A stretch of DNA of 64,000 nt, taken from contig JAUMIR010000005.1 in the NCBI GenBank assembly GCA_030847615.1, positions 106,545,116-106,609,115 on the forward strand, written 5' to 3'. This stretch comes from Gambelia wislizenii (Eukaryota > Chordata > Lepidosauria > Squamata > Crotaphytidae). How positions within the stretch are numbered: the stretch's first letter is position 1; each line of letters begins with the position of its first letter. The notes beneath the pieces were generated by a model, which saw only the letters and a list, made by a program, of their open reading frames with translations, had not been told where the DNA came from and made no database searches. A program made the translations under genes and the position numbers. Shown here piece by piece: positions 10,206 through 19,976 of the stretch.

Positions 10206-10490
10206 CACACACACATATATTTAAAATACTGTCCAGTGGTGGCAAATTGAGGTAAGTAAAAACATGAGTAATTCACTCGAGACCGCCATCTTGATTCACA
10301 GGCATGCCCGTTTGCACAGCAAACATGGATAGCTTTGCATGCCTACGATCTGCCAAAAAAACTGTTACGACAAATAGCAGCTGCTGCAAATTGCCATTAC
10401 TGCAGAGCAATCCACTTTTTTTTTTTTTGGCCTCATATAGAAAAGCCCATATTTTGCTGCTTCTCCAACAAAGTAAATCTACCTTTTAAG
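9771..10490 (+). mobile_element. DNA element related to 42278-42902
   Basis: Shares in order, with the complement of the 42.3-kb element: GTCTAAATGGCAAAAATG, a TGCGCATTCCTACTC-like block (here ATGCACATTCCTACTCATT), CTGATTGG, GCTTGCTAGCA, ATTTTTGCCTTAG, and ACTCGAGACCGCCATC aligned to ATTCGCGGCCGCCATC. The interior is interrupted by (TTG)n at 10122-10139 and (AT)n at 10172-10215. The termini are degraded; no transposase. Confidence 0.6.
10172..10222. repeat. (AT)n/(AC)n microsatellite
   Basis: AT dinucleotides with a short ACACACAC interruption, inside the DNA element starting at 9771. Confidence 0.9.
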
Positions 10491-10988
10491 TTATCAGAAG
10501 CCTCTATTTTTTAAGAAAAAGTTGGGGGAGGGACACAGTCAGCTGATGACAATGCTTGGAATCTTTCTAACACAGAACGATGGGATGATATCGAATGGTA
10601 CCAGACTGTAATTACTGTGCATGGTTGTTTTATCAATTCAGTGTGAACGTGGTCCATGTTATTTACTCAAAAGGCATCTATACCATTAGCTGAAAGGTGC
10701 ATTTCTACCAGTGTATTTTTCCTTCATGTATTTTACAGTATGTTCTTTTACTTTAAACACCACCCTGTTGTTCTATTTGAGGTCTATCCATAAGCATTTA
10801 ATTGGTCACAGCATTAAACAAGATGGTGGACCAACTAGGCCTTTGATTTTATCCAGATGCACTTTTCTGTTGTTATGAAGGGCAACAACTAGCCCATTGG
10901 CCAGTTTCAGAAGTTCTGAAATAATACTTCAGAGGTTCTATTACACTCTTCAGACAAATATCCAGTCCAGTGTACAACCAAAATAATA

Positions 10989-10998
<10 letters not shown>
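10491..10998. other. No recognised gene or repeat
   Basis: AT-rich single-copy-looking sequence; no feature supported. Confidence 0.5.

Positions 10999-11078
<80 letters not shown>
10999..11078. repeat. (TA)n(CA)n compound microsatellite
   Basis: TA dinucleotides (about 10999-11036) switch to CA dinucleotides (to 11078). An alternating purine-pyrimidine tract of this length could extrude or form Z-DNA, but has no coding meaning. Confidence 0.95.
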
Positions 11079-11079
<1 letters not shown>

Positions 11080-12272
11080 AGGTGATAAAATTAAGCAGGA
11101 TCAAGCAGTTTATTTCAAATTTGACGATAGGGAGACATTCTTTGGGAAAGGATGACCTCTGCTGGTAAAGAAGTAGCACTTCAGGAACTGTGGATTCATC
11201 TATATGGGCTGTTGATTTCTGCTCAATTTAGCATACCTTTGTAATTAGACAATTGTGTATGAAAAGTTTTTGCCACTAGGGCAAAACAAGAATGATTCCC
11301 CCCACCCATGTGGATAGCTTTCAGAGTTCGGAAAGACCACATCGGCACTCCCATGGCAAGGGAGAGCCACATCCCTTGCCAGTTCCCCTATCCTGTGTTT
11401 TTTTTTTTAAAATGGCCCCCATACCTGTCAGACTAACCTACCTCACAGGGTAAAATAAATATCAGAGACAATATCCATATTAATGGCAGTGGAGTGAAAA
11501 TCCCCATTAGTATGGTTACACTAGAGAACATCTTTGCATAAGCAGGTGTGCAAAGTAATCACACAAGAGATTGTGCAAATTGCTTGAGCAATGAAAATTG
11601 TAGTAGGTACAGTTTCTTGCACTCACTCTGAAAATATACAAACTGCTAGTGCAATGACATAATTGAATACTTCCTAAGTAGGACCATCTAAGCTCCTTTG
11701 AGTTCCTTGGAGGAACAGCAAGATATAAATGTAATAAGCAATCAAGCATTTTATGCCCATGTGTTTCTGTTCTGTAATGGCTCAATGTTTGGATGCAACT
11801 TCTGTACTCTTGCTTGGGACTGGAGATAAACTACAAAACTTTGTTTTGAGTTGGATTTAAACTCCAGGAAAAGAGATTCCACCTAAATATTGGGTAGAAC
11901 TTCCTGATGGTAAGAGCTGTTCAACAGTACAATATGCTGCTTCATAAAATACATTGGATTTGGGACATTGTGCTGATGGAAAAGATATCTGCAGCTTCAG
12001 AAATTTGGTACTCCACTGAGACTCAAAAGACTCTTAATGGGAAAATGGTCCCCATCTATTGAATGCCAAAATGATCATATCCAACAACTAGGCCCACCGT
12101 CCTATCAGTTGAATTTATAGAATGACATAATCTCAAATGATGTAAAATAGTAACGTAAAAGTGGGTAAGTGATTACTATTTTCCACACATTCTTATATTA
12201 TATCGAATAATATCCATGTTTATTCATTTGGTAGTACTGAAACAAATTTTTAAAATTCTTTGGACATTTCTA
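11079..12272. other. No recognised gene or repeat
   Basis: No clear repeat termini or coding exon. Short reading frames are random. Confidence 0.5.
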
Positions 12273-12389
12273 AACAGAGGCTGGATGGCCATCTGTCAGG
12301 AGCACTTTGATTGTGTATTCCTGCATGGCGGGGGGTTGAACTGGATGGTCCTTGCGGTCTCTTCCAACTCTATAATTCTACGATTCTAT
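12273..12389 (+). mobile_element. CR1 LINE 3' end
   Basis: Plus-orientation CR1 terminus: GAGGCTGGATGGCCATCTGTC, CATGGCGGGGGGTTGAACTG, CTTCCAACTCTATAATTCTA, then CGATTCTA. Only the last ~115 bp. Confidence 0.9.
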
Positions 12390-12959
12390 ACTCATACAAT
12401 ACGAATCCTAGAGTTGCTAAGCAACCATGGAGGACTTCTTTATAGTCTCTCTTTTCACATTTGCAGCAGATGAAAACAGCAAATAAATTGGAGTGAGGTG
12501 GTTGAAGCTGTTAGCTAGCATGCCCCAAGGTGCTATTATCCATTCATGGCAATCATCTTGTCCAACATACAAGCCTGTTCTAATGATATGACTAACCAAT
12601 TGAGTGGTTATGTAGAGTGATAGTAATGGAATCTACCTCAACTGGCTTCCAGCTGAATTTTGTGGTTCTGTAAGTCCAGAATGGTTCCCCTGTTGGTACT
12701 TGGCATGCTGAAATCTAGAGGAGTACTTTAAATGGTTTTTCCAGGGGACACCTGGGCTGCTAACATTTTGAAATAATTGTTTTATCACCTTGCTCTGTTT
12801 TAATTAGCAAAAATATGCAGTGGTAAATGGTGCAATTTCATAATTTGCACCATTTTGTAATTTAAAAGGAGTGAATAGCACATGCCATTAAAAAAAAAAA
12901 TTCTTTGTAATTTTTTTTTTGAAAGACTGAGACCAGTAAAGAAAAGCTTGTTACCCAAA
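12390..12959. other. No recognised gene or repeat
   Basis: A short inverted pair around 12828-12856 (GGTGCAATTTCATAATTTGCACC) is too small to interpret. Poly-A and poly-T runs lie near 12890 and 12911. Confidence 0.45.
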
Positions 12960-13897
12960 TTTAAAAGGATCTCACTCGTGTCCAAAATTAATATGGGGAA
13001 TATTTAATTTGCTCAAATATGGCAGCAAGAGGTTGGGTAACAGCAGCATCTTTTGACCTATGTATAGTGGTAGTAACAGAAGAGACTCTAAACCAAAATG
13101 TACAATTAAATGATCTTTATTAGAAGTTAATATTGATAGCATTCACACACACACTCAGGCTTCAGATGCTTGCACAAGGCTATCAAAGTTAGTAGAAAGT
13201 ATTTGGAAAGAGGAATAGAGTAGGGGGATGGCAGGTTATACTATACTGATCTTGTAGAGTTGAGATTGCAAAGTAAACCAATAGCGAGGTGGTTCAGAAA
13301 ACAGAATGGTGACACAAACTGATGTGGCGTCGAAGGCTGGGGATTCGTGCACCAGAAGGTTCTCAGAAACACATTCTGAGGGTCTCACAGCAAACCAGCA
13401 GCATGGATGTAGGAAGAGGAACTGTGAACATTTTGATGGTGTTTTAAGGTGATATTTATGTGATAATTCCCCTGAAGGGATGGGATTTTGAGTGGAATAC
13501 AATGTTTCTCAGAGTTTCCCAGGACTAGACAAAGGGTGCTCTGGAAGAGTTAACGATCATTAATGGGCAATGTATTTAGAACTGAATAGGAGCAGGCAAG
13601 GTCTATTGTTGGAGGGGGAAGGGGAGAGGAAGAACCCATTTTATAAGCATCAAGGACTCTGCTATTGTTGAGTGGATAAGTGAATGACTCACCTCCAAAT
13701 GTTAACTGTGACCTGAGTATTTGTTTGGGAAATTCCAAAGGCCCCTCTCTTAGTTATACATGACTCCAGCCTTGGTATTTGGGGGTCTCTGGTATCTGGT
13801 TTACCTCCTGACCATGTGGAAGGCCACATCAAGCCAAAATATTAAATATTGCCAATTATGTGATATTCCAAGATGGGGGCTATCAGGGTAGGTAACA
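12960..13897 (-). mobile_element. Solo LTR, family shared with 26.2 and 45.1 kb
   Basis: Read on the minus strand it starts TGTTACC (complement of 13891-13897) and shows colinear blocks with the LTRs at 26214 and 45140: a GGGGGCTATCAGGG-like start, an ATGTGATATTCC segment, a TTATAAAA promoter-like box near 13641, an AATAAA polyadenylation signal (complement of 13116-13121), then ACATAGGTCAAAAG. The end near 12960 is estimated from homology. No internal retroviral genes flank it. Best read as a solo LTR of an old endogenous retroelement. Confidence 0.65.
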
Positions 13898-14809
13898 AGC
13901 TTCCTATCCCCAACCCCTGGAAAAACTTATGGCATCAGCCAAATGACAGAGGCTCAGATAAGTGCACAACATCACTGTTGCGTAATTGTCGGACAGTATT
14001 TTTTTAAAGTAAATAAATGAAATATAACCCAGAACAATGATCAAACAGAACTGTTCCCTTCCACTGATTCATAAACACATATGCCTCAACATGCTTTAAT
14101 GGAAGTCAATAAAATTCTAACTTTCTTGAAAGCTTTGATTAACTTACCAAATTATAGACTGTACAAAAGCTATTATAAACCAAGGCTTCACTACACACCT
14201 TCCTTTAAATGGTTTAGGGCAAAATTTACTTGAGGAGTGATGAAGCAAACTTTCCTATTCTCTCTCCCCTTCCCCCACAACACATGGCTTTGCAGGCTGA
14301 GAAGAATAGCTAAAACAAATATTATGATACAGCGGCTAATTCCAGACTGCATGCTTATTTGTTCCTCTTGGACTCAGTCCCCGGCAGCAGTTTCTTCAAC
14401 AAAAAATAGTTGTTTTGTACTTGATGTAAAGCTACACATATGTATATAGCTACATATGCATGCACGCATGTGTGTGCACATACATAGTAACTATTCCTGT
14501 CACACCTCACCCCTGCCTTCTATGTTTCGACTGTATTTAAGATTTTTAGGGGGGTTTATTCTTCTTTCCTGCAAGAAAGCTTGTGAAACAGCTGTGAATT
14601 AATATTTAAAAGATTTGGGTGCAACATATGATTATCTGTTGGGAGCCATGTTTCCCCTCCAACCTGTTTCCTTCTGCTCCTACCCTACAATAACCTGTCC
14701 ACCACTCTCACTATCACCTGGGGGATGCCAGGCAGTGTTCCACAAAAAGCCATTATCCTGGCTTTTCTATAAATAGGAGAAAACAGTTCATCACATGTTT
14801 GTTATAAAC
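13898..14809. other. No recognised gene or repeat
   Basis: No terminal repeats or coding exons seen; minor CATATGTATATAGC-type AT-rich patches near 14440-14480. Confidence 0.5.
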
Positions 14810-15209
14810 CAGTGGCTCGTCACATTTTCTTTACCAGCCCCCCCCACTTTAAATATCTTTTGTTGCCACGGATCCCTAAGACTTAACTCAAGATTTAAAA
14901 CCCTAACAATAAAAGTAACAATAATACCTGATAATAATAATACAGTTACACCATCCATTAAACCTTCCCCCAGAGGCACTGGAGGGGGAGAGAAGACTTC
15001 TCTGCTGTTTTTTCTTGCAAGTTTGTGGCTGAAGCAGATTGAATGGCAATGTGCAGGCCAAGCCAGCCAGCTAGCCTTTGCCTTGGCTCCTTTCATGTGA
15101 CCACTTCACTGCAGGGAAGAGGTAGGCCAAGCAGCCTTCAAACTTTGTGGACCCCTTGTGAGGACATCATGGACCCCTGAGTGTCCAGACCACAGGTTAA
15201 GAACCACTG
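14810..15209 (+). mobile_element. hAT MITE, family 'CAGTGGTTCTTAACC' (copy 2)
   Basis: The left end CAGTGGCTCGTCACA is decayed; the right end GGTTAAGAACCACTG is intact. The 8-bp target duplication is TTATAAAC/TTATAACC (one mismatch). The interior matches copy 1 (ACACCATCCATTAAACC, GGCCAAGCCAGCCAGC) with a small AATAAT expansion. 400 bp. Confidence 0.9.
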
Positions 15210-15512
15210 TTATAACCTACCTCCAGTCCCTCCAAACACCATTGTGCAACACTCTCTTCCTCTCTCCTTCTCCTCCAGAAGATGACTGGTGAGAATAGCC
15301 TACGTCTGTCAAGGTTTCTTGGGGCAACTGAGTCCTTGGCAGAGAATGGTCTTCCCTCTTCCCACCACTGTCTTTGGACGTGCATCATCACCAGTGCAAT
15401 GAAGGAGACACTTCCAGTTCTGAAACAATGCAAGTTGTTTGATGCAAAATTCCAATGTTCCATAGTATCAGATAGATGGAGACTATTGTTTACTTAGGGT
15501 GGAAGTTCAGGA
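15210..15512. other. No recognised gene or repeat
   Basis: Complementary short reading frames on both strands; no gene evidence. Confidence 0.45.
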
Positions 15513-17015
15513 AATTATTATTTATTTATTTAAGGCATTTGTCTATTGCCTCTCAACCCACCAGGGCCCTTGCGGTGATGTACAATGATTTAAAACATGC
15601 AAAGATAAATAAAAACTTTTAAAAAGAGGCTAACATTCCTTTCAAAAATCCTTTTAAAACCACAGACAGTTTAAAACGGCCAGAGTATCCACCCTCAGTT
15701 TTAAAGACCAAAGGCTAAGTGAAACAATAGGGTCTTAGCTGCCCACTGGAAACTTAGAAAGCAGTGAGGCAGCCTGATATTCTTTGAGAGGGTGTGCCAC
15801 AGTTAGGTGCTGCTACAGAGAAAGCTCTGTCATGTGTAGTCACCAGATCAGCCTCTGCTGAGAATCTTAAATTTCAGGTAAGATTGTATGGGACATGGTG
15901 GTCTTACAACTATACTGGCTCCCAACTTGTTAAGAGTTTTGTAGGTTAAAAAAACCACAGCATCTTGAATTGGGCTGGGAAGCAAATTTAAGCCACGGAA
16001 GTTCATGTAAGACCAATATTGTATTGTCTCTAAACTGCACAGCTGACAATAGTCTGGCTGCTACATTTTGCACTAGTCTAGCTGCAGCTTCCAAACACAT
16101 TTCAGACACTCATGTAGTATGCATTACAGTAGTCTAACTGACAGAGAATTACAGTAGGTCATGAATGACTATGGACAGATCTGTCTTCCTAGGATTTGAT
16201 AAATCAACCAAAGCTGGGCAAAGTCACTCCTGGCCACAGCAACTGACCTGGCCTTCCAAAAGGTGCAGGATCCAAGAGTATCTTCAAGTTATGAACCTGA
16301 TTTTTCAGAGAAGTTGCAACTCAGCACTTGGGACAGGGGAGTTATATGCTCCCTGAAACAAGCTCCAGTCAACAGTTTAGTAGTTGCTGCATTTTGAACC
16401 AGCTGAAGTTTAAAAGGCAGTCTTGTATACAGCATGTGAGGGGTGAAACTAAAGTAAGCTTTAGTTTTCTTCAGTAAGCTTTACTGTGCACATGCACTCC
16501 AAGCCACTACATAAAACAGGGAATCCAAATTAAGGATTGAATTAAGTAGTACCACCACAGTGTGACCTTGCATCTTCAGAGGGAATGTGACTCTAGCCAG
16601 CACAGACTGCCTTTTGACTGACCAGGAGCACCATTGTCTTGTCTGTACAGTTGTCCCTTCATATTAACTGGAGTTTGGTTCCATGACCCCCCGTGAGCAC
16701 CAAAATCCATGAATACTCAAGTCCCATTATATGCAATGGCATAGCAAAATGGTGTCCCTTATATGAGATGCCAAAATCAAGATTTGCTTTTTGGGTTTGT
16801 TTGTTTTTTAAGAATATTTTCAAGCCGTGAATACTTAAATCCATGGATACCAAATCCGTGGATATGGAGGGACAACTGTATTACATTTCATTTTATTACC
16901 TTTAGCCAATCACTAGTTTAGAATCAGTGCCATCAATTTAGAATTAAACTTCCTCAGCTTTGAATGGAAAAGAGAAATAGTGTTGGGAGTCATCAGCATA
17001 TTGGGGGCACTACAT
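15513..17015 (-). mobile_element. L2-clade LINE fragment (with Tigger insertion)
   Basis: The sense strand is minus, with its 3' end in TAAATAAATAAATAA near 15513. Degenerate translation shows the reverse-transcriptase box QYADDSQ (complement of about 16990-17005), LQLVQNAATTKLLTGACFRE (near 16400) and LVQNVAARLL (near 16065), all typical of L2-like ORF2. The LVQN-A motif occurs twice about 330 bp apart, so this is either two fragments or an internal duplication. Many frameshifts and stops; dead. A Tigger MITE interrupts it at 16646-16880. Confidence 0.7.
16646..16880 (+). mobile_element. Tigger-type MITE, ACAGTTGTCCC subfamily
   Basis: TACAGTTGTCCCTTCATATT at the left and GGAGGGACAACTGTA at the right, with TA duplication. 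The body has CAAAATCCATGAATACTCAA, AAAATGGTGTCCCTTATA and GATACCAAATCCGTGGATA. 235 bp, inserted in the L2 fragment; same subfamily as 27122, 28913, 54644 and 56416. Confidence 0.92.
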
Positions 17016-17168
17016 TGTATTTTTAATTTTACGGAGATTTTGCTCAGCTATCAATTTTGCACATTTCTAAACTCCAATGTACACACCTTATTTCTGCTTC
17101 CATCTTTCAGTGGGACAGGTGTCCCAGCTATCAGGTGGCCTGACAAGTACTTTCTATTGCTGAGACAC

Positions 17169-17548
17169 TGTCAGAATTCGTCCCGGATGTGACCTTTTCC
17201 TGCAAAGGCCAGTTCTGTTGCATCACTTTGTGGCTAATTGTATTTGCATTCTTTTGTACTTGCTAACAAATATGTAGTCGGAACTAGGAAAGGGAGCATG
17301 TGATATGTCTGTAACTGCCTGATAAAGCCGGCACCTGGCTTCAGCTATAGGAAAAGTAGGCTGAGCGTAGGTTTGGTGGGAACTGAGAGTGGGGATGATG
17401 GATAATCAATGACTGTATAGCCCACCAGATTTTGTAGATTGTAGTATGCTTTTAGTTTACTGCTTGTTAGTCAGATTTCATTCTGAGCAACAAGCTTCTA
17501 GGGTTAGCTCTTTGGATTACTGTGTCAATAAAGTTTTTTGTTACTTCA
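17169..17548 (+). other. Possible unclassified LTR-like segment
   Basis: The stretch TGTCAGAATTCGTCCC...CAATAAAGTTTTTTGTTAC ends with a polyadenylation-type AATAAA at about 17526, directly before a MITE. TG start, AATAAA and ~380-bp length suggest an LTR, but no TATA box, second copy or target duplication was found. Confidence 0.25.
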
Positions 17549-17755
17549 TCACACTACACTGGTATAGTGCTATTATTCTACTTTAACTGCTCTGAGTGCT
17601 CCTGTGGAATTCTGGGGTTTGTAGTTTAAAGAGATTTAAGAGCTCTCTGGCTGAGAGTTCCAAATGCCCTTCCCTAAACTGCAAATCCCAGGATTCCACA
17701 GGAGGCAGACATAGAAGTTAAAATGGAATAATAGTGCTATGACAGTGTAGTGTGA
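17549..17755. mobile_element. Palindromic MITE, 'TTTGTAGTTT' family
   Basis: Inverted ends TCACACTACAC/GTGTAGTGTGA. Inside are mirror blocks GTGGAATTCTGGGGTTTGTAG and CTGCAAATCCCAGGATTCCA. The same core (GGAATcCTGGGaTTTGTAGTTT and its complement) recurs at 19.75, 22.9, 29.2, 35.9 and 38.4 kb. Confidence 0.8.
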
Positions 17756-18746
17756 TCATCGCCAGTACAGGACAGACACTATCTATACCTTTAGGAATGG
17801 TCGGCCTGTAGCTATAACAACGTATTTGCCACCATTGCTGCTCTGGAATGTCTCAACAGTTAAAATGCCAAAGATGCTAGAAATTTGTTGGTATATTACC
17901 AAGTATGGGCCAAAAGCCAGCAACACAGAGCAGTATGTGCTGAATTTGTTCCTAGTGCTAGGATATTATATTCTTGTCTTTCACAGGGCGGGGTGGTGGT
18001 AGTTTGACAAGTATCTCCAGCATCCCACAATTCATCATAAAGCTGTGAAAATATAATTATGGCTCACTCCCCCCCCCCCGCCATACTGTTTCTGACAGAA
18101 AAATAAGGTTACTGAAATGGCTGTTCACTTCCTGTTTTGACCTTTTTGTGTACTCAATTCATTCCAAACAATTTTGACTTCAAAAAAAATTATATAAAGA
18201 AAACATGAGGTATCTTCCCTTTTATTTCTTCTAACCTTTAATTTAGGGGGATTCTGTAAACACCAGGTAGAAGCAGTGATTATAGAGAGTTTTGATTATA
18301 GATATACTTTGTCACCACAAGAAATGCCATTCACAGGAAGTTCTTTCCCCAACACAATGATATTACAAATCCCCAAGGATAGTTTTAAATGGTTCTTTAA
18401 AACATTTGCCACTCAAATGAAGTTAATCCCCCCCCCCTCTTTGGGGGGTGAGTTTACATGGAATCACATGAATTTATGGACAATGTGTAACAGGGCAGCA
18501 GCAGTACACACTTCATGTATGCTGTTGGTACTTCTTAGAACAATGCTGCAAGGTAAGTTAGTATTATTGGCATCCTTATACTGTAGTGAGGATGCGAGTG
18601 AACAGCTTGCTTAAAGCCACAGCAGGCAGATTGTATAAGAAACACAAGGTTGCTATCAAAATGAGTATTTCTCTTACACCTCCCCAGTTTTACAACATGT
18701 CATAAAATTCACCTTGTATCCCAGCACCATCAAACTGATTGCTTCC
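17756..18746. other. No recognised gene or repeat
   Basis: Poly-C (about 18069) and C/G tracts (about 18430); no gene. A 112-residue plus-strand frame at 18276-18614 shows no recognisable domain or splice context. Confidence 0.45.
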
Positions 18747-19062
18747 AAGGACTTTACCAGACACAGGGAAACATGGCACAAAACCACATCCCAAAATGCA
18801 TCAGACAAATGTGACGACAACACAAAGGGTGACATTATCAGATGTCCATGTCCTCAGCTGTTCCAGTTTAGCATGGGTGTGAATAAAGTGTCCCTTTTTT
18901 ATTGACGGGCTAAGCTGTCAATAAAAAGGGACACCTTATTCATGCCCATACTATGCCCCTGGAACAACTGAAGGATATCATCATTTGATAAGGTCACCTG
19001 TTTGTGTTCTCATCGCATTCTTCTGACATGTTTTTTTTTTCATGTTTCTGATAAAGTCCTTA
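18747..19062. repeat. Fold-back element, ~150-bp arms
   Basis: Left arm 18747-18906 and right arm 18917-19062 are diverged reverse complements: GAATAAAGTGTCCC with TCAATAAAAAGGGACACC, GACTTTACCAG with CTGATAAAGTC. The loop is only about 10 bp. Consistent with a palindromic MITE; termini not resolved. Confidence 0.8.
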
Positions 19063-19198
19063 ATCTCATAGCCATCACTGTAGTAGATACAGAGCTAGCT
19101 GGAGCATCAGGAATTGCTGGTTATTAGAGATGATAGCGCCAACTGCTATCCTCTCAGGTTTCTTTGCTTCCTCTGAGTTTATTTGCAATCTTCACAGT

Positions 19199-19556
19199 AG
19201 GGATGTAATTTAAACAATTTTCTTCCCACTGCAAGAAAGTTTTCAAAAACTGCACAGTTTTTAAACGCTATTCATAGGTTTGGAGCTATTCTACATAAAA
19301 TTCACATATGGTATTTTTGTGCAGAAAACATCATTTTCTGCACAAGAGACAGATTTTTCTCCACAGAAAAATATTTCCCACATTTGCTCTGAAAATGTTA
19401 TTTTCTGAGCCCAACAACCGGGTATGAATTGTGCAAAGAATAAGTGAAGATTCTCATGAGTCCAGGATTCTTCTCAGAATTTCTTACTGCTTGAGAAACA
19501 TATTTTCCAACCATTTAAAAATATTTTCAAATATTATATTCTTTCCATCCATACTT
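19199..19556. mobile_element. Possible MITE/dispersed repeat (also ~8700-9025)
   Basis: Begins GTAGGGATGTAATTT and ends ATATTCTTTCCATCCATAC, giving roughly inverted TAGGGATG/CATCCaTA ends. TTTTTGTGCAGAAAACATC and surrounding blocks resemble 8830-9020. No coding content. Confidence 0.4.
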
Positions 19557-19749
19557 TACAGTAGTTGGGCTGGGGTTGTGGATTATTCCAGCAGCAATAT
19601 ATTATTTTGATGCATCCTTGTTGTAATACAGAGTATTTTGGGATGGCTTGGTTGTACATGGGCAGTAAATACTTGGTCTTGAATGTGTAGTTAAGACTCA
19701 CATGCTTTACAAAAGACCTGCTCCTGGTGGAGATAAGAACTGCTAAAAT

Positions 19750-19976
19750 GTGGGCCCAATCCACACTACACAAATAATCCATCTTGAAACTGGATTATTT
19801 GCCATGGCTCTTTCCTATGGAATCCTGGGATTTGTAGTTTGGTGAAGCACCAGCACGTTTTGGCTAAGATGGCTAAGCACATTGTAAAACTACAAATCCC
19901 AGGATTCCATAGGAAGGAGCCATGGCAAACAATCCAGTTTCAAGATGGATCATATGGGTAGTGTGGATTTGGCCTA
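19750..19976. mobile_element. Palindromic MITE, 'TTTGTAGTTT' family
   Basis: Ends TGGGCCCAATCCACACTAC and GTAGTGTGGATTTGGCC. Arms carry CCTATGGAATCCTGGGATTT and its complement. This is the cleanest copy in the window; nearly the whole 227 bp folds back. Confidence 0.85.

Noticed and set aside
10999..11179. Tyr/Ile and Cys/Val repeat 'proteins'
   Set aside because: Translations of the (TA)n(CA)n microsatellite.
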